Source: JASGDB01 sp049841315
GTDB lineage: Bacteria; Bacteroidota; Bacteroidia; Flavobacteriales; Weeksellaceae
Direction of reading: 5' to 3'
Length of the DNA: 53,112 bases
Assembly: GCA_049841315.1 (NCBI GenBank)
Contig: JASGDB010000012.1
Span: forward strand, 1-53,112
Positions 24,510 through 32,174 of the stretch are shown piece by piece (position 1 is the first letter of the stretch; each line of letters opens with the position of its first letter). The position numbers and the translations under genes were made by a program. The notes under the pieces are model-generated. The model worked only from the letters and a program-made list of their open reading frames with translations, had not been told where the DNA came from and did no database searches.

Positions 24510-26165
24510 ATGGAAACAAAAGTTCAGTTCAATGTATTGGAAGCGATTGAAAATGTGTACAAATTCTCTAAGGATTCACAACTTCGTCCTGCATTTTTTG
24601 AAACGATAAATGCTGATTTACAAAGTCTTACCAGATATTTTCAGGTCAGTGAGCTTCAAGCCGTTTTGTTTGCCAATGCGTTTATCCTTTCCTTTGATGA
24701 TTCTACAATGACGGCGGTGCTTAAACATTTGGGATTTCCGGATTACAAATTGATTTTTTATACAGAAGACATCAATATTTTGTTCAAAAAACAATTGCTG
24801 ATAAAAGACCGCCATTACAACAGAAAACGAATGGATTTTGAAATCAGTAAAAGTGTTTCTTATGCGGTTATCAAAAATATTGGCCTTGTAAACGAAAAAA
24901 ATGAAAAGACGAATCTGATAAAAATTCTGGAAGAATTCGACAAATATTCCGACCAGCTGGACAACGAATCCATTGAAAAATATGAGTTTGTAGAGTACAT
25001 AAACTCTTTAGCGGAAGAATATCCTCATATTCAATTATTTAAAGAAATGACGAGGTGGAAATTAGATTCCTTTGAAAAGTATTTTTTGCTGGATACGATT
25101 TGGGATGCGGTAAGTCGCGGAGATAATGATTTCAATACGAGTGTTCAGCGAACCGTTGATGATTTTTATAATGATAACAGAGGTCAGTCAATGGAATCCG
25201 TCAATGAAATTATTGACGGAAAAACAAGACTTACAACGCTCAATCTCATTGAGTTATCAAAAGAAACCTATCGGAACAGAACCAATGCTAAATTGTCTAA
25301 AAATTTTCTGAAATTCCTCAAAGAAAACGAAAGCATCAATCTGGAATTTTTTGAAGAAAGCAATAAAAAACTGATTCAGGCAAAATCCATAAAAGCAAAG
25401 GAACTTTTTTACAGCGAAACTGAAATTCAGTCCATAGAAATGCTGAAAAATACGCTTGCGGAAACCAAATTCCGGCAGTTGCAAAAACGTCTGAAAGACA
25501 AAGCAATGCCTTTGGGAATCACAGTTCTGCTTCACGGAAAACCCGGAACAGGAAAAACGGAAAGCGTGTATCAGCTGGCAAAATCTTCGGGACGAAATAT
25601 TTTTAAAGTCGATATTTCCGAAACCAAAAGTATGTGGTTCGGCGAAAGCCAGAAACTCGTGAAAAAGATTTTTACCGATTACGAAGAATTTAAAGAATCG
25701 GAGAAAAAATGCCCGATTTTATTGTTCAATGAAGCGGATGCCGTTATCGGAAAACGTAAGGATGCCGGAAGCTCCAATGTTGCCGATACCGAAAATGCCA
25801 TTCAGAATATTTTACTGGAAGAACTTGAAAATTTTGACGGAATTTTGTTTGCAACGACCAATTTGGTGGAAAATCTGGATTCGGCTTTTGAGCGGCGTTT
25901 CCTTTACAAAATCAATTTTGAAAAACCCGAACCCAAAATCGCTTCCCAAATCTGGAAAAGCAAAATGCCGTTTCTTTCCGATGAAGAATCTTTGAAACTG
26001 GCTTCACAATTCAGTTTTTCGGGCGGAGAAATGGAAAATATCGCAAGAAAAATCCTTATGGACGAAGTGCTGAATAATATTTCCCCGAACTTCTCACAAA
26101 TTGTAAAATATTGCCAATCTGAAAAATGGAGCGAGGAAAAAGGAAATCACAAAATCGGATTTTAA
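24510..26165 (+). CDS. AAA+ ATPase with helical N-terminal domain
   Basis: This 551-residue protein has about 320 residues of helical N-terminal region of unknown role, then one AAA+ module: Walker A LHGKPGTGKTES (341-352), pore-like segment MWFGES, Walker B region ILLFNEAD (403-410), sensor 1 LFATTNL and arginine finger AFERRF. The first acidic residue of Walker B is Asn407 rather than Asp while Glu408 is kept, a variation seen in this branch. It resembles CDC48/FtsH-type unfoldases without a protease domain. The small Asp-box protein gene follows 21 bases later and may be its partner. Substrate is unknown. Confidence 0.75.
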   Translation: METKVQFNVLEAIENVYKFSKDSQLRPAFFETINADLQSLTRYFQVSELQAVLFANAFILSFDDSTMTAVLKHLGFPDYKLIFYTEDINILFKKQLLIKDRHYNRKRMDFEISKSVSYAVIKNIGLVNEKNEKTNLIKILEEFDKYSDQLDNESIEKYEFVEYINSLAEEYPHIQLFKEMTRWKLDSFEKYFLLDTIWDAVSRGDNDFNTSVQRTVDDFYNDNRGQSMESVNEIIDGKTRLTTLNLIELSKETYRNRTNAKLSKNFLKFLKENESINLEFFEESNKKLIQAKSIKAKELFYSETEIQSIEMLKNTLAETKFRQLQKRLKDKAMPLGITVLLHGKPGTGKTESVYQLAKSSGRNIFKVDISETKSMWFGESQKLVKKIFTDYEEFKESEKKCPILLFNEADAVIGKRKDAGSSNVADTENAIQNILLEELENFDGILFATTNLVENLDSAFERRFLYKINFEKPEPKIASQIWKSKMPFLSDEESLKLASQFSFSGGEMENIARKILMDEVLNNISPNFSQIVKYCQSEKWSEEKGNHKIGF

Positions 26166-26186
26166 TGTTAAAAAAGCAAATAAAAA

Positions 26187-26426
26187 ATGGCACAAATCAT
26201 CAACATCGGACTTAAACTTATCCGTATTTCTCCGGAAGATTCTTCACGTTTGGAACTATCGGACAATGCGGGAATCAGCTGGAAAATTATAGAGAGCAAT
26301 CAATATATCGGAGAATTTTTTGAGCTGGCGAAAAGGGATTATATTATTTATGCAAAAACTTCCGCAGGCAGTTTTCAGTCGGTTACGTTCGGGCAGACGT
26401 GGACGGAGAAGAATTGGGGGAAATAA
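26187..26426 (+). CDS. small Asp-box (BNR-like) protein
   Basis: This 79-residue protein has no signal peptide. It carries an Asp-box-like motif SDNAGISW (S-x-D-x-G-x-S/T-W) and a second similar turn SVTFGQTW near the end, spaced about 40 residues apart, as in BNR repeats of sialidase-like propellers. Such a short protein cannot form a propeller by itself, so it may be a two-blade fragment or a domain that assembles with others. It is directly behind the AAA+ gene and ahead of a bidirectional terminator, so the two form an operon. The function is unknown. Confidence 0.6.
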   Translation: MAQIINIGLKLIRISPEDSSRLELSDNAGISWKIIESNQYIGEFFELAKRDYIIYAKTSAGSFQSVTFGQTWTEKNWGK

Positions 26427-26451
26427 TTTTGAAAAATAGTTGGAAATTGAG

Positions 26452-26483
26452 CCGTCCCGAATCGAAGATTCGGGACGGATTTT
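26452..26483. terminator. bidirectional terminator hairpin
   Basis: A perfect 12-base-pair GC-rich stem (ccgtcccgaatc with gattcgggacgg, loop gaa) is followed by attttta on the plus strand. It lies between two convergent genes. Confidence 0.7.
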
Positions 26484-26494
26484 TAGGAAAATAT

Positions 26495-27529
26495 TTATTT
26501 TTTATCAGTAATTCCTTTGTATAAATCAAGAATATCCTGATATATATCTTCATTGGTTGCAAAGAAATGCGTCGGAAATTTCTTTTCTAAAATCCAACTG
26601 TTGGAATTTTCATTAGTTATGCTTTTAAAAAAGGATTTATAATAATCCGAATGTTCAAGGATATAAAAATTATTTTTATTGGTATTTCTTAATCCGACTA
26701 CTTTGTCCTTATAATTAATTCTGATAAAGATTTCATCATTGCCCAATCCTTTCAAAGTAATATCGGTAAATTTTCCTGATGAGGTGTTTGGATTTAACTC
26801 TTTGAGTTTTTGTTCAACTTCATTTTTGGATAAAAGATTTGCCGGTTTTTTGAAATCGAACTTTGATTGAGTTTTGCCTTGAAGAATTTCTCTGAGGTTA
26901 ATATCTATTGCAAGAAGTTCATCATCATTCAGCCAAGAAGGATGAGGAATTGCAAAAACATTGTATTGGTCAATTTTTCCTTTGATGATTAGCCTTTTAC
27001 TATTTTGTTCAAGTAAAACTTCGCCATTGTTATCAAATTGGTCAAGTCCGGAAGAAGTTCCGAGTAGAATAATATTTTTAGGATTTAGCAAATGTAAAAA
27101 TTCGAGGGTTAAATTTTTACAGATGTATAAAATATCAACTTCTTTGTTTTTTTGTATATCAGTAAATTTTTTTGAGGGAAAATATACATAGTTCATAAAA
27201 TTGAATTCATTATTCATTTCATAAATCATTTTCATTTTCATAAGTTGTTTGTAAACTTTCCAATTTGTTTTATACCCATTCCATGATGAATTTCCCAGCA
27301 AAAGTTTTTCAGAGGTTAATGTGCTTTCTTTGATTTCATCTATTTTTTTAGTAGGAAATGGACAGTTTGAATAGGGATTGAGTGCTAATATTAGTGTTTT
27401 GAATTTTAAATTACACGGTTTTTGAAAAGCGTAGTAATCTAAATAGTAATTTTCAGCGATTGGCTTACATTTCTTAACTGTTTTATCAGCCCAATCTTGT
27501 AATTCCGAGCTATAATTATATTCTGCCAT
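26495..27529 (-). CDS. uracil-DNA-glycosylase-like fold protein
   Basis: The 344 residues include LILALNPYS near the start, a middle segment IILLGTSSGLDQF and the motif IPHPSW. Together these resemble motifs 1 and 3 of the uracil-DNA glycosylase superfamily (small-residue/Asn-Pro loop and H-P-S). The catalytic details are not clear, so activity on DNA is uncertain. A frame extension to 27568 exists, but an exact -7 box (TATATTTG, 27544-27551) lies inside it, 14 bases before the ATG at 27529, so the shorter start is chosen. The C-terminal third (from about residue 240) is of unknown type. It lies among defence-like genes, so a role in nucleic-acid surveillance is possible (inference). Confidence 0.6.
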   Translation of the reverse strand: MAEYNYSSELQDWADKTVKKCKPIAENYYLDYYAFQKPCNLKFKTLILALNPYSNCPFPTKKIDEIKESTLTSEKLLLGNSSWNGYKTNWKVYKQLMKMKMIYEMNNEFNFMNYVYFPSKKFTDIQKNKEVDILYICKNLTLEFLHLLNPKNIILLGTSSGLDQFDNNGEVLLEQNSKRLIIKGKIDQYNVFAIPHPSWLNDDELLAIDINLREILQGKTQSKFDFKKPANLLSKNEVEQKLKELNPNTSSGKFTDITLKGLGNDEIFIRINYKDKVVGLRNTNKNNFYILEHSDYYKSFFKSITNENSNSWILEKKFPTHFFATNEDIYQDILDLYKGITDKK

Positions 27530-27543
27530 ATTTTTATTTTCCA

Positions 27544-27551
27544 CAAATATA
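27544..27551 (-). promoter_or_regulatory. -7 promoter element deciding the start of the UDG-like gene
   Basis: On the minus strand it reads TATATTTG, an exact TAnnTTTG match, 14 bases upstream of the chosen ATG and downstream of the longer alternative ATG. Confidence 0.5.
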
Positions 27552-27653
27552 CATTGCTTGTCGGTCATTCTGAGGGTTTTTAGTTTTTTTTGTAAACAGT
27601 CGTTGTTTGTCTACTTGGAGTTTCATCTTTGTACTTATTTTAATCAATCAACA

Positions 27654-27941
27654 ATGAATTTATATCTCGACGACCTCCGCCCAACACCTGAAAACTTCTC
27701 CCGTGTTTATTCCTTTGAAGAATTTACAGCATTCATCACGGAAAACGGTATGCCAGATTTTATTTCCTTTGACCACGATTTGGGCGAGGGAAAAACCGGT
27801 TTCGATTGTGCAAAATGGCTGGTAGAATTTTGTTTAGACAACGAACTTCCGCTTCCCGAATTTTCTGTTCACAGCCAAAATCCGGTAGGAAAGGAGAACA
27901 TCGAAAAACTATTGGAAAATTTCAAAAACACACACGGATAA
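27654..27941 (+). CDS. cyclic-phosphate-processing-type receiver domain protein
   Basis: This 95-residue protein starts MNLYLDDLRPTP and contains the motif SFDHDLGEG, both typical of the small receiver-like family predicted to process cyclic phosphates in RNA repair or conflict systems (from family knowledge). The acidic DD and the DHDLG loop correspond to the metal site of receiver domains. The frame is open further upstream, but the residues there (many F/C, no family match) are unlikely to be coding, so the ATG at 27654 is chosen. It is directly followed by a 57-bp repeat and the AbiEii cassette. Confidence 0.75.
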   Translation: MNLYLDDLRPTPENFSRVYSFEEFTAFITENGMPDFISFDHDLGEGKTGFDCAKWLVEFCLDNELPLPEFSVHSQNPVGKENIEKLLENFKNTHG

Positions 27942-27998
27942 TATTCCCCTCCTTTGGAGGGGTGGATTCCGAACAACGTTCGGAAGACGGGGTGGTTT
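27942..27998. repeat. 57-bp direct repeat, copy 1
   Basis: These 57 bases (starting tattcccctcctttggagg) are identical to 29178-29234. They contain the inner palindromes cccctcctttggagggg and ccgaacaacgttcgg. The two copies bracket the HTH/AbiEii gene pair. Copy 1 begins directly after the stop codon of the receiver gene. Confidence 0.95.
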
Positions 27999-28019
27999 TA
28001 TAATATAAACAAAAATGTT

Positions 28020-28027
28020 TATATTTG
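28020..28027 (+). promoter_or_regulatory. -7 promoter element of the HTH/AbiEii pair
   Basis: TATATTTG matches TAnnTTTG and ends 4 bases before the GTG start at 28032. This suggests a very short or leaderless transcript, which fits the absence of a ribosome site. Confidence 0.5.
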
Positions 28028-28031
28028 TATT

Positions 28032-28511
28032 GTGAATTCAAAACTCATTAAATACAAAGGCATTCATCCGGGAATTATTCTGGAGCGAGAATTACAAAAA
28101 CGGTCGATGAAAAAACGTCAGTTCGCTTTGGCTTTGGGAGAATATCCGCAAACGCTTAACGATATTACCAAAGGTAAAAGAAATATTCCCGTTGCTCTGG
28201 CTTTGAAAATCGAGAAAGAACTGGAACTGGAAGAGGGAACAATGGTTTTGTTGCAGAGCTATTACGAGATAGAAAGAGAGAAAATAAAAATGCAGACTTG
28301 TCCCGATATATCCGTTTTCCGAAAGGCTTTGTTTTGGGATGCCGACATCAATAAAATCGATTGGAACAAACAATATAAAGCGGTTATCCACAGGGTTTCC
28401 GAACGCGGAAACGAGGAAGAAAAAGAAGAAATCTATCGTTTTTACGGCAAAGACAAAGTAGAATCCGCACTTCATTCAAAAAGAACAAAGCCAATGCAAT
28501 TACAGTCATAA
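28032..28511 (+). CDS. HTH (XRE) antitoxin with C-terminal helical domain
   Basis: The 160-residue protein has an N-terminal XRE/HigA-like helix-turn-helix (GIHPGIILERELQ, MKKRQFALALGEYPQTLNDI) and a C-terminal region ISVFRKALFWDADINKIDWN...EIYRFYGKDKV. This region resembles the small domain found in partners of AbiEii toxins in Bacteroidota (DUF6922-like, from memory). It probably represses its operon and neutralises the downstream nucleotidyltransferase. The frame is open into the upstream 57-bp repeat, but the promoter box and family N-termini (xNSKLIKYKG) point to the GTG at 28032. It lies 9 bases before the toxin gene. Confidence 0.75.
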   Translation: MNSKLIKYKGIHPGIILERELQKRSMKKRQFALALGEYPQTLNDITKGKRNIPVALALKIEKELELEEGTMVLLQSYYEIEREKIKMQTCPDISVFRKALFWDADINKIDWNKQYKAVIHRVSERGNEEEKEEIYRFYGKDKVESALHSKRTKPMQLQS

Positions 28512-28520
28512 TCCCGGAAT

Positions 28521-29162
28521 ATGCTTTATTACAACAGCATAAATGACTTGCTGAAAAGCAGTCTGAAAATTTTAATGGCTTCAAAAGTTTTTGAAAATTT
28601 CAGATTGGTGGGAGGAACGGCTTTAAGTCTGCAATTGGGTCACAGAATTTCGGTAGATATTGATTTGTTCAGCGATGCACCTTACGGAAGTATTGATTTT
28701 GCTGAAATAGAACGTTTTCTTAAATCAAAATTTACTTATACAGACGGTTTTTCGGAAGGAAATCCGGCAATGGGAAAGTCGTATTTTATCAGGACAGACA
28801 AAGATAATTCGGTAAAACTTGATGTGTATTACACGGACGCTTTTATACAACCTTCAAAAACAGCAGATAATATCCGTTTGGCAACCATTGAAGAAATTAT
28901 CGCAATGAAAATGGACGTTGTGCAGAGAGGCGGACGTAAAAAAGATTTTTGGGATTTACACGAATTGCTCAATGATTATGACATTGATACGATGCTGAAA
29001 CTTCACGAAAAGCGTTATCCTTACAGCCATGACAGAGCATTAATTCTGAATAATTTTACCGATTTCAGTATTGCAGACGATGATTTTGACCCAATTTGCC
29101 TGAAAGGAAAATATTGGGAATTCATCAAAGAAGATATTGAAGAAGCCGTAAATAAATTCTGA
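28521..29162 (+). CDS. AbiEii/AbiGii-type nucleotidyltransferase toxin
   Basis: This 213-residue toxin has the family motifs LVGGTALSLQLGHR (29-42) and SVDIDLFSD with the metal-binding acids D46 and D48, then KLDVYYTD and the C-terminal ATIEEIIAMKMD...RKKDFWDLHEL. AbiEii proteins add nucleotides to target RNAs such as tRNA ends and give type IV toxin-antitoxin and abortive-infection phenotypes. The partner HTH gene is directly upstream. The pair is bracketed by identical 57-bp repeats, like a cassette. The N-terminus (MLYYNSINDLLKSSL) fits a complete protein. Confidence 0.85.
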   Translation: MLYYNSINDLLKSSLKILMASKVFENFRLVGGTALSLQLGHRISVDIDLFSDAPYGSIDFAEIERFLKSKFTYTDGFSEGNPAMGKSYFIRTDKDNSVKLDVYYTDAFIQPSKTADNIRLATIEEIIAMKMDVVQRGGRKKDFWDLHELLNDYDIDTMLKLHEKRYPYSHDRALILNNFTDFSIADDDFDPICLKGKYWEFIKEDIEEAVNKF

Positions 29163-29177
29163 ATTATCGAACCGAGT

Positions 29178-29234
29178 TATTCCCCTCCTTTGGAGGGGTG
29201 GATTCCGAACAACGTTCGGAAGACGGGGTGGTTT
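29178..29234. repeat. 57-bp direct repeat, copy 2
   Basis: This copy is identical over 57 bases to 27942-27998 and begins 16 bases after the AbiEii stop codon. Confidence 0.95.
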
Positions 29235-29278
29235 AAAAATAATTTCACAAACAGCCATACTTTGTCCGTTTACTTATT

Positions 29279-29286
29279 TACATTTG
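29279..29286 (+). promoter_or_regulatory. -7 promoter element of the WYL regulator gene
   Basis: TACATTTG matches TAnnTTTG, 45 bases before the start codon at 29332. A TTTG occurs 14 bases upstream, closer than the usual spacing of about 19. Confidence 0.4.
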
Positions 29287-29331
29287 CAACAACTTTAAAC
29301 CTTGAACCTTAAACTTTAAACCAAAAAAACA

Positions 29332-30246
29332 ATGGCAAAAACAGACCAACTATTCCGACTGATGAACATCGTGGAATTCCTGAGAAGCAGACAGCCGGAC
29401 GGCGCAACCTATCAGGAAATTTTAACCTATCTTGAGGAACGGCATTACGCAGACGGTTTTGATTTGGCGTTCAGTGAAAAAACGTTCAATAGAGACCGCC
29501 AAATGATACTGGAACATTTAAAAACCGAAATCAAATTCAAGCGTTCCACGATGACGTATCAGATTGTAAATGAGGAAGATTACGAATCTACACAGAATAT
29601 TTTTGATAATCTGCTGCTTATCAATGCCTACAAACAAACCGAAAATAATTCCAAAATTATGTTTTTCGAGAAAAGACAGGCTTCGGGTTTGCACAATCTG
29701 GAAGGGATTATTTACGCCATTAAAAACTCAAAAATCATCAGTTTCGATTATACTAAATATTGGGAAAACACTTCTCAGAAAAGGGTTTTGCAGCCTTATG
29801 CTTTAAAGGAATTTCGGAATCGGTGGTATCTTTTGGCGAATGAATTGGACGGAAAAGATTTCTTTATAAAAACATTTGGGTTAGACCGTATTTCCGATAT
29901 GGAAATTCACAACAAGACCTTTAAAAAACAAACTGTTGATGTAGAAGCAATGTTCGTCAATTCATTCGGAATTATTTCTACATTAAATGAAAAACCCGAA
30001 AAAATCATCCTTTCTTTCGATGCAGAGCAGGGAAAATATGTGAAATCGCTTCCGATTCATCATTCCCAAAAAGTGTTGGCAGACAATGTAGACGAATACA
30101 AAATCGAGCTCACGCTCGTTCCGACCTACGATTTTTACCAAGAATTATTAACTCACGCAGAACGCGTGCGGATTGAAAAACCGTTATCCGTCCGAAAAGA
30201 ATATTTGAAAGTGTTGAAAATTGCAGAGGAGATGAATTTATTTTAA
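29332..30246 (+). CDS. WYL-domain transcriptional regulator
   Basis: This 304-residue regulator has an N-terminal winged helix (RLMNIVEFLRSRQPDGATYQEI, then FSEKTFNRDRQMILEHL) and a WYL domain (ISFDYTKYWENT, then LQPYALKEFRNRWYLLANEL). It ends in the WCX-like extension with SFDAEQGKYVKSLPIH. WYL domains sense nucleic-acid-type ligands, and such regulators often control defence genes. Here it sits directly beside the AbiEii cassette but is followed 18 bases later by hutI. Which of the two it serves cannot be told. Confidence 0.85.
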   Translation: MAKTDQLFRLMNIVEFLRSRQPDGATYQEILTYLEERHYADGFDLAFSEKTFNRDRQMILEHLKTEIKFKRSTMTYQIVNEEDYESTQNIFDNLLLINAYKQTENNSKIMFFEKRQASGLHNLEGIIYAIKNSKIISFDYTKYWENTSQKRVLQPYALKEFRNRWYLLANELDGKDFFIKTFGLDRISDMEIHNKTFKKQTVDVEAMFVNSFGIISTLNEKPEKIILSFDAEQGKYVKSLPIHHSQKVLADNVDEYKIELTLVPTYDFYQELLTHAERVRIEKPLSVRKEYLKVLKIAEEMNLF

Positions 30247-30264
30247 ATTCCTAATTTTACGGTT

Positions 30265-31500
30265 ATGAAATTAATCGGTCCTTTTAAACAAATCGTAACG
30301 CTTGCCAATCTCCCTTTACGCGGAAAACTTTCCGATGACCAACTCGAAATCATCGAAAACGGAGGGATTTTGGTAGAAAACGGAAATATAATTGAAGTTG
30401 GAAATTTTGAAAACCTACGCTCTGTCATTCCGAGCGACAGCGAGGAATCTCAATTTGAGTTTATTGAAGATACCCAAATTGCAATTCCTGCATTCACCGA
30501 TTCCCACACTCACATCTGTTTCGGCGGAAACCGTGCCAACGATTTCGCAATGCGGAATGCCGGAAAAACCTACCTCGAAATTGCTGAAAGCGGCGGTGGA
30601 ATTTGGAGCTCGGTTCAGCATACGAGAAATGCTTCGGAAGAAGAATTATTAAAAACGACATTGGAGCGGATTCAATTTTTAATCTCTTTGGGAATTACCA
30701 CGATTGAAATAAAATCCGGTTACGGATTAGACGCGGAAAACGAACTGAAAATGCTTCGTGTCATCAAAAAAGCACAGGAAAAAACTCCGGCAACACTCGT
30801 TCCGACCTGTCTTTCTGCACATCTGAAACCAAAAGATTTCAACGGAAGCAATGAGGAATATCTCAATTATATTTTAACCGAAATTCTGCCGAAAGTAAAA
30901 GAAGAAAACCTCGCAAAACGGGTGGATATTTTCATTGAAAAATCGGCATTTCAGCCGGAAGAAAGCCGAGAATTTTTACTTAAAACTAAAAATTTAGGTT
31001 TTGAAATAACCGTTCACGCCGACCAGTTTACCGCAGGAAGTTCAAGAATTGCCGTAGAAGTCGGAGCAAAATCTGCCGACCATTTGGAAGCCACGATTGA
31101 TGAAGATATTGAGTTTCTGGCAAAATCCGAAACCGTTGCTGTTGCACTTCCCGGATCAAGTCTGGGATTGGGCGAAAAATTTACTCCGGCACGAAAAATT
31201 TTAGACCAAAACGGAATTTTAGCCATTGCCAGCGACTGGAATCCCGGTTCTGCACCAATGGGAAATCTGATTACTCAGGCGAGTATTCTGGCGACTTATC
31301 AAAAACTTTCCACAGCAGAAGTTTTGGCGGGAATCACATTCCGTTCCGCTTACGCACTCGGTTTGGAAGACAGAGGAAAATTAGAAAAAGGAAAGAAAGC
31401 GGATTTTGTGACTTTCAAAACGGACAATTTTCAGAATATCCTTTATCAACAGGGAAGTTTGAAAGCGGAATCGGTTTATATCAATGGCGAAAAAATTTAG
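30265..31500 (+). CDS. hutI: imidazolonepropionase
   Basis: This 411-residue amidohydrolase opens imidazolone propionate in histidine degradation. The first metal ligands are H81 and H83 in DSHTHICFGG. Substrate arginine R90 follows, and later come IKSGYGLD, EITVHADQF and AIASDWNPGSAP, all standard for HutI. Residues 54-62 (VIPSDSEES) are encoded by a copy of a repetitive palindromic element (30424-30450), which is read in frame in the N-terminal domain. No hutH, hutU or hutG is in the window. It follows the WYL gene closely. Confidence 0.93.
   Translation: MKLIGPFKQIVTLANLPLRGKLSDDQLEIIENGGILVENGNIIEVGNFENLRSVIPSDSEESQFEFIEDTQIAIPAFTDSHTHICFGGNRANDFAMRNAGKTYLEIAESGGGIWSSVQHTRNASEEELLKTTLERIQFLISLGITTIEIKSGYGLDAENELKMLRVIKKAQEKTPATLVPTCLSAHLKPKDFNGSNEEYLNYILTEILPKVKEENLAKRVDIFIEKSAFQPEESREFLLKTKNLGFEITVHADQFTAGSSRIAVEVGAKSADHLEATIDEDIEFLAKSETVAVALPGSSLGLGEKFTPARKILDQNGILAIASDWNPGSAPMGNLITQASILATYQKLSTAEVLAGITFRSAYALGLEDRGKLEKGKKADFVTFKTDNFQNILYQQGSLKAESVYINGEKI
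30424..30450 (+). repeat. palindromic-element copy inside hutI
   Basis: The 27 bases gtcattccgagcgacagcga and the following ggaatct carry the ends gtcattccg and ggaatct that also form the arms of the intergenic inverted repeat at 31590-31655. It is read in frame as VIPSDSEES, without a stop. Confidence 0.75.
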
Positions 31501-31589
31501 AATTATAAACAACCACGAAAAACACGAAAGGCACGAAAATTTTTAATGAATGTCCGTTTCTAATCATAACGTTGAACCTCAATATTCAC

Positions 31590-31655
31590 TTTGTCATTCC
31601 GTAGGAATCTAAATTACTGAAAATGAAATCATTTAGATTCCTGCGGAATGACAAA
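31590..31655. repeat. long imperfect inverted repeat (gtcattccg element)
   Basis: The arms 31590-31614 and 31631-31655 are complementary over 25 bases with one G-T pair, around a 16-base loop. The half-arm gtcattccg...ggaatct resembles the segment found inside hutI. Confidence 0.85.
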
Positions 31656-31786
31656 CATCCGGCTAAAAATGTGCAAATACTAATAGAATTTAATTTTTAA
31701 CAAGCTCTCAACTTTTGCATTCCTATTTCCCCCAATTATTTTTTCGTATATTTTATGCCTTTTGTGGTTAATAATTTTTTTTGACT

Positions 31787-31794
31787 TATCTTTA
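31787..31794 (+). promoter_or_regulatory. possible -7 element of the paa operon
   Basis: TATCTTTA differs from TAnnTTTG at the last base and lies 21 bases before paaB. A TTTG at 31761-31764 could be the -33 element, with spacing of 22. Confidence 0.35.
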
Positions 31795-31815
31795 ACCTCA
31801 TCAAAAAATCAACCA

Positions 31816-32097
31816 ATGAGCAATCTCGATATGTGGGAAGTTTTCATTCAGACAAAACCCGGACTTTCCCATAAACACGCAGGAACAGTACAGGCAGCAA
31901 CCGCCGAAACGGCACTGCAAAACGCCCGTGATGTGTACACAAGAAGAAAGGAAGGAACTTCAATATGGGTAGTTCCGAGCAAATATATTGTAACTTCGGA
32001 AGGTATGGACAGGGAAGCGTTTTTCGACCCTGCGGACGATAAACTGTACCGTCATCCTACATTTTACCAGATTCCGAATGATGTGAAAAATATGTAA
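31816..32097 (+). CDS. paaB: phenylacetyl-CoA epoxidase subunit PaaB
   Basis: This 93-residue structural subunit belongs to the multicomponent oxygenase that epoxidises phenylacetyl-CoA. The family start MSNLDMWEVFIQTKPGLSHK and the conserved SIWVVPSKYI and YRHPTFYQIP are present. The catalytic subunit PaaA, usually just upstream, is missing from the window. The upstream extension of the frame is not coding-like, so the ATG at 31816 is chosen. It starts the paa run that continues with paaC 77 bases on. Confidence 0.93.
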   Translation: MSNLDMWEVFIQTKPGLSHKHAGTVQAATAETALQNARDVYTRRKEGTSIWVVPSKYIVTSEGMDREAFFDPADDKLYRHPTFYQIPNDVKNM

Positions 32098-32174
32098 AAA
32101 GCGGGAAGGCGGAAGTCAGAAGCGGGAAGTTGAAAAACTTCCATCTCCCATCTTCCAACTTCCATCTGAAAATT

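Larger units (their letters stand above)
31501..31815. other. hutI-paaB intergenic stretch
   Basis: This 315-base gap contains cacgaa repeats (about 31511-31537), the inverted repeat at 31590-31655 and a possible promoter before paaB. No trace of paaA, which usually precedes paaB, was recognised. Confidence 0.7.
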
